A DNA stretch of 64,000 bases from Ectothiorhodospiraceae bacterium (GCA_020831845.1 JAFIFV010000058.1:35405-99404); one strand, 5' to 3'; positions 38,843 to 48,591 are shown, numbered from the stretch's first letter. The notes: generated by a model from the letters alone, not told the origin. Numbers and translations are program-made.

Positions 38843-39190
38843 AATGGAGACAGCCGATAAGCCGGGTTCTGTCTGGGACAGCCATTCATCTGGGACGCGC
38901 GTCACCGCGCGCCTCAAGCGACCTACCCGGAAGCGGCGCGGGCCACGCCGATGCTTCCCTATTTGGTCTTGCTCCGAGTGGGGTTTACCGTGCCGCGGAG
39001 TGTTACCACCCGCGCGGTGCGCTCTTACCGCACCTTTTCACCCTTGCCGGCGCCAGCAGGCGCTTAGGCGGTCTGTTTTCTGTGGCACTTTCCGTAGGCT
39101 CACGCCCCCCAGGTGTTACCTGGCACTCCGCCCTGTGGAGCCCGGACTTTCCTCCACCGGAAACCGGCAGCGGCTGCCTGGCCGTCTCCG
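38843..39190 (-). ncRNA. rnpB: RNase P RNA (bacterial type A)
   Basis: The RNA that cleaves 5' leaders from tRNA precursors. Minus-strand sequence contains the universal blocks GGAGGAAAGTCCGGGCTCC (P4 side), AGGGTGAAAAGGTGCGGTAA, TAAACCCCACTCGGAGCAAG and the 3' CAGAACCCGGCTTATCGG. The P1 helix closes as GGAGACGGCC (5') with GGCTGTCTCC (3', ends 38846). Size (about 348 nt) and placement between rsmI and mraZ agree with Pseudomonas-like genomes. Ends are inferred from P1, the promoter and the terminator. Confidence 0.95.
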
Positions 39191-39196
39191 GGCGCG

Positions 39197-39205
39197 ATTC
39201 TAGCA
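39197..39205 (-). promoter_or_regulatory. Extended -10 promoter of rnpB
   Basis: TGCTAGAAT on the minus strand is an extended -10 element (TGn plus TAGAAT). It would start transcription at about 39190, exactly where the P1 helix begins. No good -35 is visible 16-18 bp upstream, which extended -10 promoters can tolerate. Confidence 0.6.
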
Positions 39206-39218
39206 GAACGCGTGTCGG

Positions 39219-39238
39219 AGCGCTGATGAATCAGCGCT
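39219..39238 (-). terminator. Hairpin at the rsmI stop codon
   Basis: AGCGCTGA-TTCA-TCAGCGCT is a perfect 8-bp stem with a tetraloop that includes the rsmI stop codon. No T-tract follows. It may separate rsmI transcription from rnpB. Confidence 0.4.
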
Positions 39239-40079
39239 TCCCTAGATCGAGGGCCAGTCGATAGAGCGCATTCTTCGACTCTCCGGTGATCCGGGCAGCC
39301 AGTGCGGCCGCCTGTTTCACCGGCAGTTCCGCGAGCAGCAGCCGCAGCAACGATTCCGTCTCCAGGGTAATGCTGCCCCGGGGCCTGGGGGGCGCGCCTT
39401 CCACCACCAGGGTGAACTCTCCCTTCTGCTGGTTTGCATCCGCGGCGACCCGCTCGCGCACTTCCGCCAAGCCTCCCCGCAACAGGGTTTCATGCTGCTT
39501 TGTCAGCTCACGGCCCACCAGCACCAGACGGTCCCCGCCGAGCACTGCGCTCATGTCATCCAGGGAAGCCAGGATCCGATGACTGGACTCCAGAAACACC
39601 AGCGTGAACGACTCCGCCGCCAGTTCCTCCAGTGCACTGCGGCGCTGCCCCTGTCTTGCAGGAAGAAAGCCGTAAAACGCGAACCTGTCGGTGGGCAGCC
39701 CGGCCACGGACAGGGCCGCAATAACGCTGCTCGGCCCAGGGATCGGGGAAACGCGGACACCCGCTTCGTGGCTGGCACGCACGAGCCGATAGCCAGGATC
39801 ACTGACCAGCGGGGTACCGGCGTCACTGACCAGCGCGACGGACTCACCGGCCAGCATGCGCTGAACCAGGCCCGGCACACGCTGCTCCTCGTTATGCTCG
39901 TGCAGACTGAGCATGGGCTTGCGCAGACCGAGGTGATCGAGCAATACTCCGGTACGCCGCGTATCCTCGGCTGCCACCACGTCCACTGACGCCAGCACCT
40001 CCGCCATCCGTCGGCTACCATCACCGAGGTGGCCGATCGGCGTTGCCACAACGTAAAGCATGCCTGAATTCGGCAACAC
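39231..40079 (-). CDS. rsmI: 16S rRNA (cytidine-1402-2'-O)-methyltransferase RsmI
   Basis: A 282-residue tetrapyrrole-methylase-fold enzyme. LYVVATPIGHLGD, EDTRRTGVLLDHL, SLHEHNE, ALVSDAGTPLVSDPG and the IPGPSSVIAALSVAGLP block are diagnostic. The C-terminus has the usual helical extension. The GTG at 40079 is chosen because AGAGG lies 6 bp upstream; an ATG at 40061 has no such site. Divergent from lpoA, as in E. coli. Confidence 0.95.
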   Translation of the reverse strand: MLPNSGMLYVVATPIGHLGDGSRRMAEVLASVDVVAAEDTRRTGVLLDHLGLRKPMLSLHEHNEEQRVPGLVQRMLAGESVALVSDAGTPLVSDPGYRLVRASHEAGVRVSPIPGPSSVIAALSVAGLPTDRFAFYGFLPARQGQRRSALEELAAESFTLVFLESSHRILASLDDMSAVLGGDRLVLVGRELTKQHETLLRGGLAEVRERVAADANQQKGEFTLVVEGAPPRPRGSITLETESLLRLLLAELPVKQAAALAARITGESKNALYRLALDLGKR

Positions 40080-40100
40080 GTTTTTCCTCTAAACGGAAGT

Positions 40101-40109
40101 TGCTAAACT
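40101..40109 (+). promoter_or_regulatory. Possible extended -10 promoter of lpoA
   Basis: TGCTAAACT fits a TGn-extended -10 with four of six hexamer matches. It lies 39 bp before the lpoA ATG, in the short divergent spacer with rsmI. No clear -35. Confidence 0.35.
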
Positions 40110-40147
40110 GCCGGCTGATTCCCCTCCCGCAAACGGACCGAGACCCC

Positions 40148-42010
40148 ATGCCGCAGGCGACACCTTATCGACTCTACAGGATCATCGCCATACTGGCGCT
40201 GGCCGCGCTGCTGGGGGCCTGTGCCGTACGCCCGCCGGAACCCGAACTGCCGGAAGAGGTGGAATCGGCCCGGGAGGCCGTTCGCGAAGGTGAGCTGGAA
40301 ATCGCAGCACGGCTCTACCTGCAAGCCGCCGACCGGGAGGAGGAACCCGAGCGTAGCCTGTACCGGCTCTACGCGGCGGACCTCTATGTTCAGCAGGCGG
40401 ACGCGGAACGTGCACGGGAGATCCTCGACCAGGTCCTGACCGAGGAGCAACCCCGGCAGATCGACGACTGGCATGCGGCGGTGCGAGCGGGTCTGCACCT
40501 GCTTGATGATGCGCCGGAAGAGGCACTCTCCATCGTGGACGAGCGACTGCCCAGCGAGAGCGACGCGGTGGCCAGGCTGCTGATCGTGCGGGCCGACTCA
40601 CAAAGGATGATGGGGCAGTTGTTCGACAGCGCGGAAACCAGGGTGTCCCTGGACCATCTGCTGGTGGAAGGCCAACCGCAACTGGAGAACCGCCTGGCAA
40701 TCTGGGAAAGCCTCAGCCAGGTGCCAATGAAACAGTTGCGCGAGATCATGCCTCCGCCGCCCGACACCTACGGCGCCTGGATCGAGCTGGCTTTCCTGAT
40801 CCGCTCCCAGCACCTGGACCCGCCAGCCCTTGAGGATTCACTGCGGCTCTGGCGCCAGCGCTATCCGGATCACCCCGCGGATGAACGCCTGGTGGATCGC
40901 TTCATCGCCGAACAGCAGGACACCGGCCGGTACCCCCGGCATATCGCCGTGCTGCTGCCGCTTTCCGGGCCGCTGGCCGACGCCGGCCGCGCGATCCGCG
41001 ACGGCATGCTGGCCGGTTATTTCAGCCACGACGGCAACCGCCCGGAACTGCGGTTCCATGACGTGGGCGAGAACGGCCCTGACCCATGGGCCAGTTATCT
41101 ACAGGCTGTCCAGGACGGCGCGGAACTGGTGATCGGCCCGCTGAGCCGCGATTCCGTGGAGATCTTCGCCGGCGAGCGCGCCCTGCCGGTTCCGGTTCTC
41201 GCGCTGAACGGCGTACGCTCCACCATGCGCCCACCCTCGGGGCTGTACCGTTTCGGACTGCTGCCGGAGGATGATGCGCGCTCCGCGGCACGGCGCGCCT
41301 ACGCGGCCGGCCACCGGCATGCCGTCGTCCTGACGCCCTCCAATGACTGGGGGCGGCGCGTGGCTTCCGCGTTCCGGGAGGCATTCGAGGAAGCGGGAGG
41401 CGTTGTGCTCACAGGGGACACCTACGCACCGGACGCCAGAGATTTTGCCGGACCGATACGCCGCGTACTGGAACTGGATCTCAGCGACCAGCGCGAGCGT
41501 CGCTTGCGCCGCACCATCGGGCGCAGCGTGGAATTCGAGCCGCGACGGCGACAGGACGTGGATCTGGTTTTCCTGGGCGCGTTTCCCGAACAGGCCCGTC
41601 TGCTGAGACCGCAACTGCGCTTCCATCACGCCATGGCATTGCCGGTTATCGCCACCTCCCATGTCTACGGCGGGGAACTCAATGACGCGGATCGTGATCT
41701 TTCCGGCGTGCTGTTCACGGATACCCCCTGGACGCTCGGCCTGCCGGTGCCGACACCCGGGCAGCGGGACCTGGAGCAGGCGCTGAACCTCGACCCACGT
41801 TCCGGTTCCGGCGGTCTGCATGCCCTGGGGCTGGACGCGTATCGGCTGATTCCTTACCTGGCCTCCATGCGCGCGGATGGATCCCTGCAACTGGAGGGAG
41901 CGACCGGCATGCTTTCCATCGATGGCTCCGGCCAGGTTCACCGGGACTTGCCCCTGGCGCGGATTCGCGGCCGGAACGTGGAGCTGATGGAGCCGAATCG
42001 GGAGAACTGA
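40148..42010 (+). CDS. lpoA: Penicillin-binding protein activator LpoA (LppC family)
   Basis: A 620-residue outer-membrane lipoprotein that stimulates PBP1a. The lipobox is LLGAC (Cys near residue 22) after a hydrophobic signal sequence. Residues about 30-240 are TPR-like helices; about 255-600 form a periplasmic-binding-protein-like domain (HIAVLLPLSGPLADAGRAIR, VIGPLSRDSV, DLVFLGAFPEQARL). Start at 40148 is set by the signal peptide; the frame is open further upstream without meaning. The following genes yraN, diaA and dolP match the E. coli order. Confidence 0.92.
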   Translation: MPQATPYRLYRIIAILALAALLGACAVRPPEPELPEEVESAREAVREGELEIAARLYLQAADREEEPERSLYRLYAADLYVQQADAERAREILDQVLTEEQPRQIDDWHAAVRAGLHLLDDAPEEALSIVDERLPSESDAVARLLIVRADSQRMMGQLFDSAETRVSLDHLLVEGQPQLENRLAIWESLSQVPMKQLREIMPPPPDTYGAWIELAFLIRSQHLDPPALEDSLRLWRQRYPDHPADERLVDRFIAEQQDTGRYPRHIAVLLPLSGPLADAGRAIRDGMLAGYFSHDGNRPELRFHDVGENGPDPWASYLQAVQDGAELVIGPLSRDSVEIFAGERALPVPVLALNGVRSTMRPPSGLYRFGLLPEDDARSAARRAYAAGHRHAVVLTPSNDWGRRVASAFREAFEEAGGVVLTGDTYAPDARDFAGPIRRVLELDLSDQRERRLRRTIGRSVEFEPRRRQDVDLVFLGAFPEQARLLRPQLRFHHAMALPVIATSHVYGGELNDADRDLSGVLFTDTPWTLGLPVPTPGQRDLEQALNLDPRSGSGGLHALGLDAYRLIPYLASMRADGSLQLEGATGMLSIDGSGQVHRDLPLARIRGRNVELMEPNREN

Positions 42011-42014
42011 GGCG

Positions 42015-42377
42015 ATGAATCGCGGCAAGGGATTGCTGGCCAGACTGCGCGGGGAACGCAGCGAGCGTCTCGCGAGAGGCTACCTGGAAGCACGGGGGCT
42101 AACATTCGTTGATGCCAATGTCCACAGCCGCGGCGGGGAAATCGACCTGGTCATGCACGAGGGCGACACGCGGGTATTCGTCGAAGTCCGTTACCGCAGC
42201 CGCGCCGACTGGGGAACGGCCGCCGCCAGCGTCACGGCAACCAAACAGCGCAGGCTGATCCGTGCCGCCCAGTATTACCTGCTGAAGCACCCGTGGCCCG
42301 GCCCGTGCCGTTTCGACGTACTTGCCGTGGAGGCGGGTGACACGGTGGAATGGATCAGGAACGCATTCGAGTGCTGA
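42015..42377 (+). CDS. yraN: UPF0102 (YraN) endonuclease-like protein
   Basis: A 120-residue protein with the UPF0102 signature: LARGYLEARGL, then GGEIDLVMHEGDTRVFVEVRYRS, resembling the D-(D/E)xK core of Holliday-junction-resolvase-type nucleases. Its cellular role is not established. It starts 4 bp after lpoA, in the conserved lpoA-yraN-diaA-dolP cluster. Confidence 0.9.
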   Translation: MNRGKGLLARLRGERSERLARGYLEARGLTFVDANVHSRGGEIDLVMHEGDTRVFVEVRYRSRADWGTAAASVTATKQRRLIRAAQYYLLKHPWPGPCRFDVLAVEAGDTVEWIRNAFEC

Positions 42378-42408
42378 TGCTCTGGAGCGGGCGGCACAGA
42401 CATGATAA

Positions 42409-43616
<1,208 letters not shown>

Positions 43617-43633
43617 GCGGGAATCCTGGCTGC

Positions 43634-44050
43634 CTACTTCACCACTCGCAGATTGGGTCGCCCACTGCGGCTGGGCCCATCCACACCCTTGCCATTGTCG
43701 CCTTCCGGGGGGGAAGGTGGTTGGTCGTCGGTGTCGCTGAACAGCATGCCCTGGCCATTCTCGCGCGCGTAGATCGCCAGTACCGCATGGATGGGCACCC
43801 GCACATCCAGCGCATGGCCGCCGAAACGACCACTGAACAGGATATCCGTCTGGCCCAGATCAAGGTTACGGACGGCCCGCGGGGAAATGTTGAGCACCAG
43901 CCGGCCATTGTCCGCATATTCCATCGGCGCCTCCAGCCCCTCCTTGCCAGCGTCCACCAGCAGATACGGGGTCAGATCGTTATCAACGATCCAGTCATAG
44001 AGGGCACGAACCAGATATGGGCGGCTGGACGTCATCGTTGCCGACATCAC
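43634..44050 (-). CDS. sspB: ClpXP protease specificity-enhancing factor SspB
   Basis: A 138-residue adaptor that brings ssrA-tagged proteins to ClpXP. The N-terminal domain (RPYLVRALYDWIVDNDLTPYLLVD to VPIHAVLAIYARENGQGM) binds the tag. After an acidic and proline-rich linker, the C-terminal GRPNLRVVK is the ClpX-binding XB motif. It follows sspA by 18 bp, the usual pair. Confidence 0.95.
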   Translation of the reverse strand: MMSATMTSSRPYLVRALYDWIVDNDLTPYLLVDAGKEGLEAPMEYADNGRLVLNISPRAVRNLDLGQTDILFSGRFGGHALDVRVPIHAVLAIYARENGQGMLFSDTDDQPPSPPEGDNGKGVDGPSRSGRPNLRVVK

Positions 44051-44068
44051 GAAATACTACCCCTCGGC

Positions 44069-44689
44069 TCAACCGCGCATGGTGCGTTCGGCGTCACTCA
44101 GGCTCTGCTGGAATGACTCCCGCTGGAACAGACGTCGGGCATACTCGGCAACGCCGGATGCATCGTCGCCAAGCTCGATACCGTAACGCGGAAGCCGCCA
44201 CAGCAAGGGTCCGAGTGCGCAATCCATGATGGAGAATTCCTCGCTCAGGAAATATTCCTTGAGCTGAAACAGTTCGTCGCTGGCGATCAGGCTCTCAGCC
44301 AGGGCCTTGCGGGCCTTGTCCGCCGCCTTGCCGCTAGCGTCCAGTTCCCGCAACAGGCCGTACCAGTCCTGTTCGATGCGGAACAGGGCAAGTCTGGCCT
44401 TGGCGCGGGACACCGGATCCACCGGCATAAGCGGGGGATGCGGAAAGCGCTCGTCCAGGTACTCGACGATGATGCGGGTGTCGTACAGGGAGAGATCCCT
44501 GTCCACCAGCGTTGGCAATGTGCCGTAGGGATTGAGATCAACCAGGTCTTCCGGCTGCTGGTCCATGTCCACGGTATGTATATCCGCGGCAATCCCCTTT
44601 TCCGCCAGCACGAAGCGAACACGGTGACTGTAGACGCAGGTCGCGCTGGAGAACAGGGTCATCACCGAGCGTTTGTTGACGGCCGCCAT
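44069..44689 (-). CDS. sspA: Stringent starvation protein A (GST fold)
   Basis: A 206-residue protein that binds RNA polymerase and alters promoter choice under starvation. SVMTLFSSATCVYSHRVRFVLAEKGI starts the thioredoxin-like domain, and NPYGTLPTLVDRDLSLYDTRIIVEYLDERFPHPPL contains the PHP-type surface motif used by SspA. The C-terminal part is helical. It sits between petC and sspB, as in other gammaproteobacteria. Confidence 0.95.
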   Translation of the reverse strand: MAAVNKRSVMTLFSSATCVYSHRVRFVLAEKGIAADIHTVDMDQQPEDLVDLNPYGTLPTLVDRDLSLYDTRIIVEYLDERFPHPPLMPVDPVSRAKARLALFRIEQDWYGLLRELDASGKAADKARKALAESLIASDELFQLKEYFLSEEFSIMDCALGPLLWRLPRYGIELGDDASGVAEYARRLFQRESFQQSLSDAERTMRG

Positions 44690-44714
44690 CTGGGGCTCCC
44701 TTGATGAAGCAGAC

Positions 44715-44739
44715 GGCGGGGGCCAACGGCGCCCCCGCC
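44715..44739 (-). terminator. GC-rich hairpin between petC and sspA
   Basis: GGCGGGGGC (44715-44723) pairs perfectly with GCCCCCGCC (44731-44739) across a 7-nt loop. No U-tract follows. It may attenuate transcription from the bc1 genes into sspA or protect the petABC message. Confidence 0.5.
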
Positions 44740-44746
44740 TGGAGAA

Positions 44747-45481
44747 TCAATGGACGTCCTTCCAGTACTCGCGCTTGAGTAGGTAGGCCACGACCAGGAA
44801 GATGAAAAGAAAAATCAGGACCCGGTAGCCCAGGCGCTCGCGCTCGGCTTTCACCGGCTCCGCCACGTAATCCAGGAAGTTGGTCAGGTCACGCATCATG
44901 GCCCGATACTCGGCCTGGCTGACGCTACCGGCGGCCTCTTCGGGCACATCGGTACCGACCAGCACGCGATCACCGTTGCTTTCCTCGTAGACCGGTTCCG
45001 GCATGCCCTGCAAGCTCTGCAGCACATGCGGCATGGATACGCCGGTGACCACCGTGTTGTTCACGCCCCAGCGCTGGTTGTCGTCGCGATAGAAGCCGTT
45101 CAGGAACGTATACAGACGATCAGGGCCATGCCGGCGGGCATAGAGGGTCAGATCCGGTGCTGGAGCGCCAAACCATTGTTCGGCGTCCTCTTCGGTCATG
45201 GCGTTGGTCATGACGTCATGAATCTGTGTATCCGGCGTGAAGATCAGGAACTGTTCCACCAGATCATCGCTCAGACCCAGGTCCTGCCCGATGCGCTGGT
45301 AACGCATCAGGCTGGCCTCGTGGCAGGCCATGCAGTAGTTGGCGAACAGCTTCGCGCCTCGCTGCAGCGACTGCTTGTCATGCGGATCCACATTCGCGCT
45401 CATGTAGTTGCCGCCCGAGGGCGCGGCCAGCAGCAATCCCGGCATCAGGGCAAGTGTCAACGTCAGAAGAAACTTTCTCAT
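44747..45481 (-). CDS. petC: Cytochrome c1, ubiquinol-cytochrome c reductase
   Basis: A 244-residue c-type cytochrome subunit of the bc1 complex. It has a signal peptide (FLLTLTLALMPGLLLAA), the haem-binding CMACH near residue 50, the probable methionine ligand in GVSMPHVL, and a C-terminal membrane anchor (VLIFLFIFLVVAYLL). The ATG at 45481 overlaps the petB stop (AAATGA). A much longer open frame upstream is a shadow of petB. Confidence 0.95.
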   Translation of the reverse strand: MRKFLLTLTLALMPGLLLAAPSGGNYMSANVDPHDKQSLQRGAKLFANYCMACHEASLMRYQRIGQDLGLSDDLVEQFLIFTPDTQIHDVMTNAMTEEDAEQWFGAPAPDLTLYARRHGPDRLYTFLNGFYRDDNQRWGVNNTVVTGVSMPHVLQSLQGMPEPVYEESNGDRVLVGTDVPEEAAGSVSQAEYRAMMRDLTNFLDYVAEPVKAERERLGYRVLIFLFIFLVVAYLLKREYWKDVH

Positions 45482-46713
45482 TTCATCGTCACCCTTTCCG
45501 GAACCGGCTTGGTTTTCTCCATGCCGAAGGCGGTGTAGACAAACAGGAAGATGAAGTAGCCGAAGTAGATCACGGTTCCCACCCTGGACCACAGCGTGTT
45601 CAGCTCGGTGGCAGGCTGCGTGCCCAGATAGCCCAGCAGCACGAAACCGGCGGCGAAAATCATCAACGCAATCTTGAAGGACAGGCCGCGATAGCGGATC
45701 GAACGCACCTTGCCCCGATCCAGCCACGGCAGCACGAACAGGATCGCGATCGCCGCGCCCATCGCCACCACACCGCCGAACGAATCGGGAATGGCACGGA
45801 GAATGGCGTAGTAAGGCGCGAAGTACCACACCGGAGCGATATGGTCCGGAGTGACCTGCGGGTTCGCGGGCTCGAAGTTGGGCGGCTCGATGAACAGCCC
45901 GAAGAAGTCCGGCATGAAGAACAGCACGATCGAGAAGAAGATCAGGAAGACCGCAACGCCCACCAGATCCTTCACCGAGTAGTACGGGTGAAAGGTGATA
46001 CCGTCCTTCGGATGGCCGTTTTCGTCCTTGTTCTTCTTGATGTCGATGCCATCGGGGTTGTTGGACCCAACCTCGTGCAGCGCAAGTATGTGCGCAACCA
46101 CCAGGAAAATGATCGCCAACGGCACACCGACGACGTGCAGGGCAAAGAAACGGTTCAGCGTGATCTCCGAGATCACGAAGTCGCCTCGCACCCATTGGGC
46201 GAGATCCGGGCCGATCACGGGGATGGCGCCAAACAGGTTGATGATGACCTGCGCGCCCCAGTAGGACATCTGGCCCCACGGCAGCATGTAGCCCATGAAG
46301 GCTTCCGCCATCAGCGCCACGTAGATCAGGCAGCCGAAGATCCAGAGCAGCTCCCGCGGCTTCTGGTAGGAGCCGTACAACAAGGCACGGAACATGTGGA
46401 GATAGACGACAACGAAGAATGCCGATGCGCCGGTCGTGTGGATGTAGCGAATGAGCCACCCCCACTGCACGTCGCGCATGATGTATTCCACCGACTCGAA
46501 AGCCTCGGCGCCGGACGGCTTGTAGTTCATTGTCAGCCAGATCCCGGAGAGGATCTGGATTACCAGTACCAGCAGGGCCAGGGAGCCGAAGTAGTACCAG
46601 AAGTTGAAGTTCTTCGGGGCGTAGTACTGCCCGACGTGCTCGTTCCACATCTTGGTGGCGGGAAAACGATCGTCGATCCACCCCATCAGACCACCGCTTT
46701 TGGTCTCGCTCAT
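45478..46713 (-). CDS. petB: Cytochrome b, ubiquinol-cytochrome c reductase
   Basis: A 411-residue membrane protein with eight helices, carrying both b haems and the quinone sites. Histidine pairs lie in helices II and IV. GYMLPWGQMSYWGAQVI and the Qo-site motif APVWYFAPYYAILRA are seen. The site reads PVWY rather than PEWY; the valine form is known in many beta- and gammaproteobacteria, so it is not a defect. ATG overlaps the petA stop by one base. Confidence 0.97.
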   Translation of the reverse strand: MSETKSGGLMGWIDDRFPATKMWNEHVGQYYAPKNFNFWYYFGSLALLVLVIQILSGIWLTMNYKPSGAEAFESVEYIMRDVQWGWLIRYIHTTGASAFFVVVYLHMFRALLYGSYQKPRELLWIFGCLIYVALMAEAFMGYMLPWGQMSYWGAQVIINLFGAIPVIGPDLAQWVRGDFVISEITLNRFFALHVVGVPLAIIFLVVAHILALHEVGSNNPDGIDIKKNKDENGHPKDGITFHPYYSVKDLVGVAVFLIFFSIVLFFMPDFFGLFIEPPNFEPANPQVTPDHIAPVWYFAPYYAILRAIPDSFGGVVAMGAAIAILFVLPWLDRGKVRSIRYRGLSFKIALMIFAAGFVLLGYLGTQPATELNTLWSRVGTVIYFGYFIFLFVYTAFGMEKTKPVPERVTMK

Positions 46714-47306
46714 CAGGCAGCTCCTTCTTCTTCACCGATCAGCACGGTGTCATCGTCGATGAAGTAGTGCGGCGGCACTTCAAGGTTCAACGGGGCGGGC
46801 ACGCCGGTATACACACGGCCGGCCAGATCGAAGAACGAGCCGTGGCAGGGACAGAAGAAACCACCGAACCACTCCCGTTCCATGCCCTGCGGACGGCTGT
46901 CCGGGCGAAACAGCGGAGAGCAACCCAGATGCGTGCACAAGCCCACCAGAACCATCACATCGGGTTTGATCGACCGGTGGAGGTTCCGCGCATACTCGGG
47001 TTGCTGGGTCTGTTCGGAGTCCGGATCACGGAGCTGGTCCGCCAGCCGCTCGAGATTTTCCACGGTCTCCTCGGTGCGCCGGAAAACCCAGACAGGGTTT
47101 CCCCGCCAGGAGACATTGATCAACTGCCCGGGCTCGAGCTGGCTGATATCGACCTCGACCGGGGCACCGGCCGCCATTGCTTTGGCGCTGGGCCTCCAGT
47201 AGGAGATAAATGGGACTGCCAAGAAGGCCGCGCCAACACCGCCCACCACGGTCGTGGCCGCGGTCAGAAAACGGCGTCTGCTCGTATCCGCGCCATCCTG
47301 ATTCAT
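46713..47306 (-). CDS. petA: Rieske iron-sulfur subunit, ubiquinol-cytochrome c reductase
   Basis: A 197-residue Rieske protein. The twin-arginine signal-anchor SRRRFLTAATTVVGG predicts Tat export and retention as a membrane anchor. The 2Fe-2S ligands are in CTHLGCSP and CPCHGSFFD, with the flanking GRVYTGVPAPLNL. First gene of petABC. TATAAC at 47325-47330 (minus strand) could be its -10 but lacks a good -35. Confidence 0.96.
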   Translation of the reverse strand: MNQDGADTSRRRFLTAATTVVGGVGAAFLAVPFISYWRPSAKAMAAGAPVEVDISQLEPGQLINVSWRGNPVWVFRRTEETVENLERLADQLRDPDSEQTQQPEYARNLHRSIKPDVMVLVGLCTHLGCSPLFRPDSRPQGMEREWFGGFFCPCHGSFFDLAGRVYTGVPAPLNLEVPPHYFIDDDTVLIGEEEGAA

Positions 47307-47381
47307 CTACGCCCCCTGAATTGGGTTATACCTGGAACTGGATTCTGAAGAATTACCGATTGCGGAAGGTTACGCATTTAA

Positions 47382-47650
47382 GGAAACACTGATCAATTCT
47401 CATGTTCGCGCTCGAGTCCGGTTTTCGTTCGTGGCCAGGTGCAAGATACCGCAGTCAGACATTCTACCTGCGATGGCTTGCAACACCGCCGTGGGCGAAA
47501 ACCGGCCGAGCCCCAAGGATTGCGGCCGGTATTGTTGCGCTGCGTTGTTGCGGCGCTTGCCCCGTGGGGCCACCACGGCGCTGCGCCCCGCGCCTTGCAT
47601 CGCGAAAAACTCCGGCCGCAACGCGAGCGCGGGAATCGATCAGTGTTTCC
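47382..47650. mobile_element. MITE-like element with terminal inverted repeats
   Basis: The 269-bp segment begins with GGAAACACTGATCAATTCTC (47382-47401) and ends with GGGAATCGATCAGTGTTTCC (47631-47650). The right end reverse-complemented matches the left at 18 of 20 positions. Inside there is no transposase; a short minus-strand frame (89 codons) has an Arg/Cys-rich translation unlike a real protein. The ends look like insertion-sequence termini, so it is probably a non-autonomous derivative moved in trans or a relic. No clear target-site duplication is visible. It lies 76 bp upstream of petA. Confidence 0.65.
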
Positions 47651-47814
47651 CCAAGCGGGCACAAGTCACCCGGCACCCCGCCGGCACGGCGCACAAGGAT
47701 CCAACATCAGACAGGAGAGGTCAAGCCAGCATTGCCGCAGGGCTTCCATACTGTCCGTGTGACTTCGGGCGCGTAACCAAAGTTCCGCCGTCTACCGGCC
47801 GCCGGCAGGAAGCC
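47651..47814. other. Spacer between the MITE-like element and the Nif3-like gene
   Basis: These 164 bp contain no recognisable gene, promoter or terminator. With the element they form the 508-bp non-coding gap between petA and the Nif3-like gene. Confidence 0.3.
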
Positions 47815-48591
47815 TCAAGCGGGGCTGGGGACATCGACGAAACGGTGGTCCAGCCCGAAGCACTCCGCCAGATGCGTACCCAGTGCCATGGCACCATAGC
47901 GTTCGGTGGCATGATGACCGGCGGCGAGATAGTGCAGGCCCCGTTCGCGCGCGACATGCACGGTGGGCTCCGAGATCTCGCCGGATAGATACGCATCCAC
48001 ACCACAGTCCGCGGCGCGGTCTATGAAGCCCTGAGCTGCGCCGGTGCACCAGGCCACCGTGCGAACCGGGTGTTCCCCGCCCGAGACGGTGACCGGCGCC
48101 CGGTCCAGTGCCGCCGCCACGCGGTCGGCAAACGCCTGCAGCGGCTCCGCCCCGGGCAGCCGACCCACCATGCCCAGCGCCACCGGGGTGCCTGTGTCGA
48201 AACTCCCGGTCACTTCCAGGCCGAGACGTGAGGCGAGTTGGGCGTTGTTGCCGAACTCCGGGTGGGCATCCAGCGGCAGGTGGTAGGCAAGCAGGCTGAT
48301 CCCCGACTCCAGCAAGGTCTTCAGACGGCGCGCCTTCATCCCGGTAATGCGGGGGTCCTCGCCCTTCCAGAAGTAGCCGTGATGCACCAGGATGGCATCC
48401 GCGCCCCACTCCACCGCCTCGTCCAGCAGTGCCTGGCTCGCCGTCACCCCGGTCATCAGTCGCTTCACCTCCTCACGGCCTTCCACTTGCAGGCCATTGG
48501 GGGCGTAGTCCTGAAATCGCTGCACGTCCAGCAACGCGTCGATATGAGCAAGCAGTTCCTGCAATTGAGTCATGGGTTTTACCGTCAGCAT
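47815..48591 (-). CDS. Nif3-like dinuclear metal centre protein (YbgI family)
   Basis: A 258-residue protein of the Nif3/YbgI family. Metal ligands are visible in ILVHHGYFWKG, LLAYHLPLDAHPEFGNNAQLA and AAGHHATERYG. NGLQVEG near the N-terminus is diagnostic. The biochemical role is unsettled (once annotated as GTP cyclohydrolase I type 2). TGAGGA lies upstream of the ATG at 48591. It is divergent from the AlgW/DegS-type protease gene, a pairing also seen in Pseudomonas-like genomes. Confidence 0.88.
   Translation of the reverse strand: MLTVKPMTQLQELLAHIDALLDVQRFQDYAPNGLQVEGREEVKRLMTGVTASQALLDEAVEWGADAILVHHGYFWKGEDPRITGMKARRLKTLLESGISLLAYHLPLDAHPEFGNNAQLASRLGLEVTGSFDTGTPVALGMVGRLPGAEPLQAFADRVAAALDRAPVTVSGGEHPVRTVAWCTGAAQGFIDRAADCGVDAYLSGEISEPTVHVARERGLHYLAAGHHATERYGAMALGTHLAECFGLDHRFVDVPSPA

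Noticed and set aside
45482..46735. N-terminal extension of the petC frame
   Set aside because: It is an out-of-frame read of petB; the cytochrome c1 signal peptide starts at 45481.
47393..47662. 89-codon minus-strand frame in the petA/Nif3 gap
   Set aside because: It lies almost entirely inside the inverted-repeat element, has an Arg/Cys-rich translation without family resemblance, and its end runs through the left terminal repeat.
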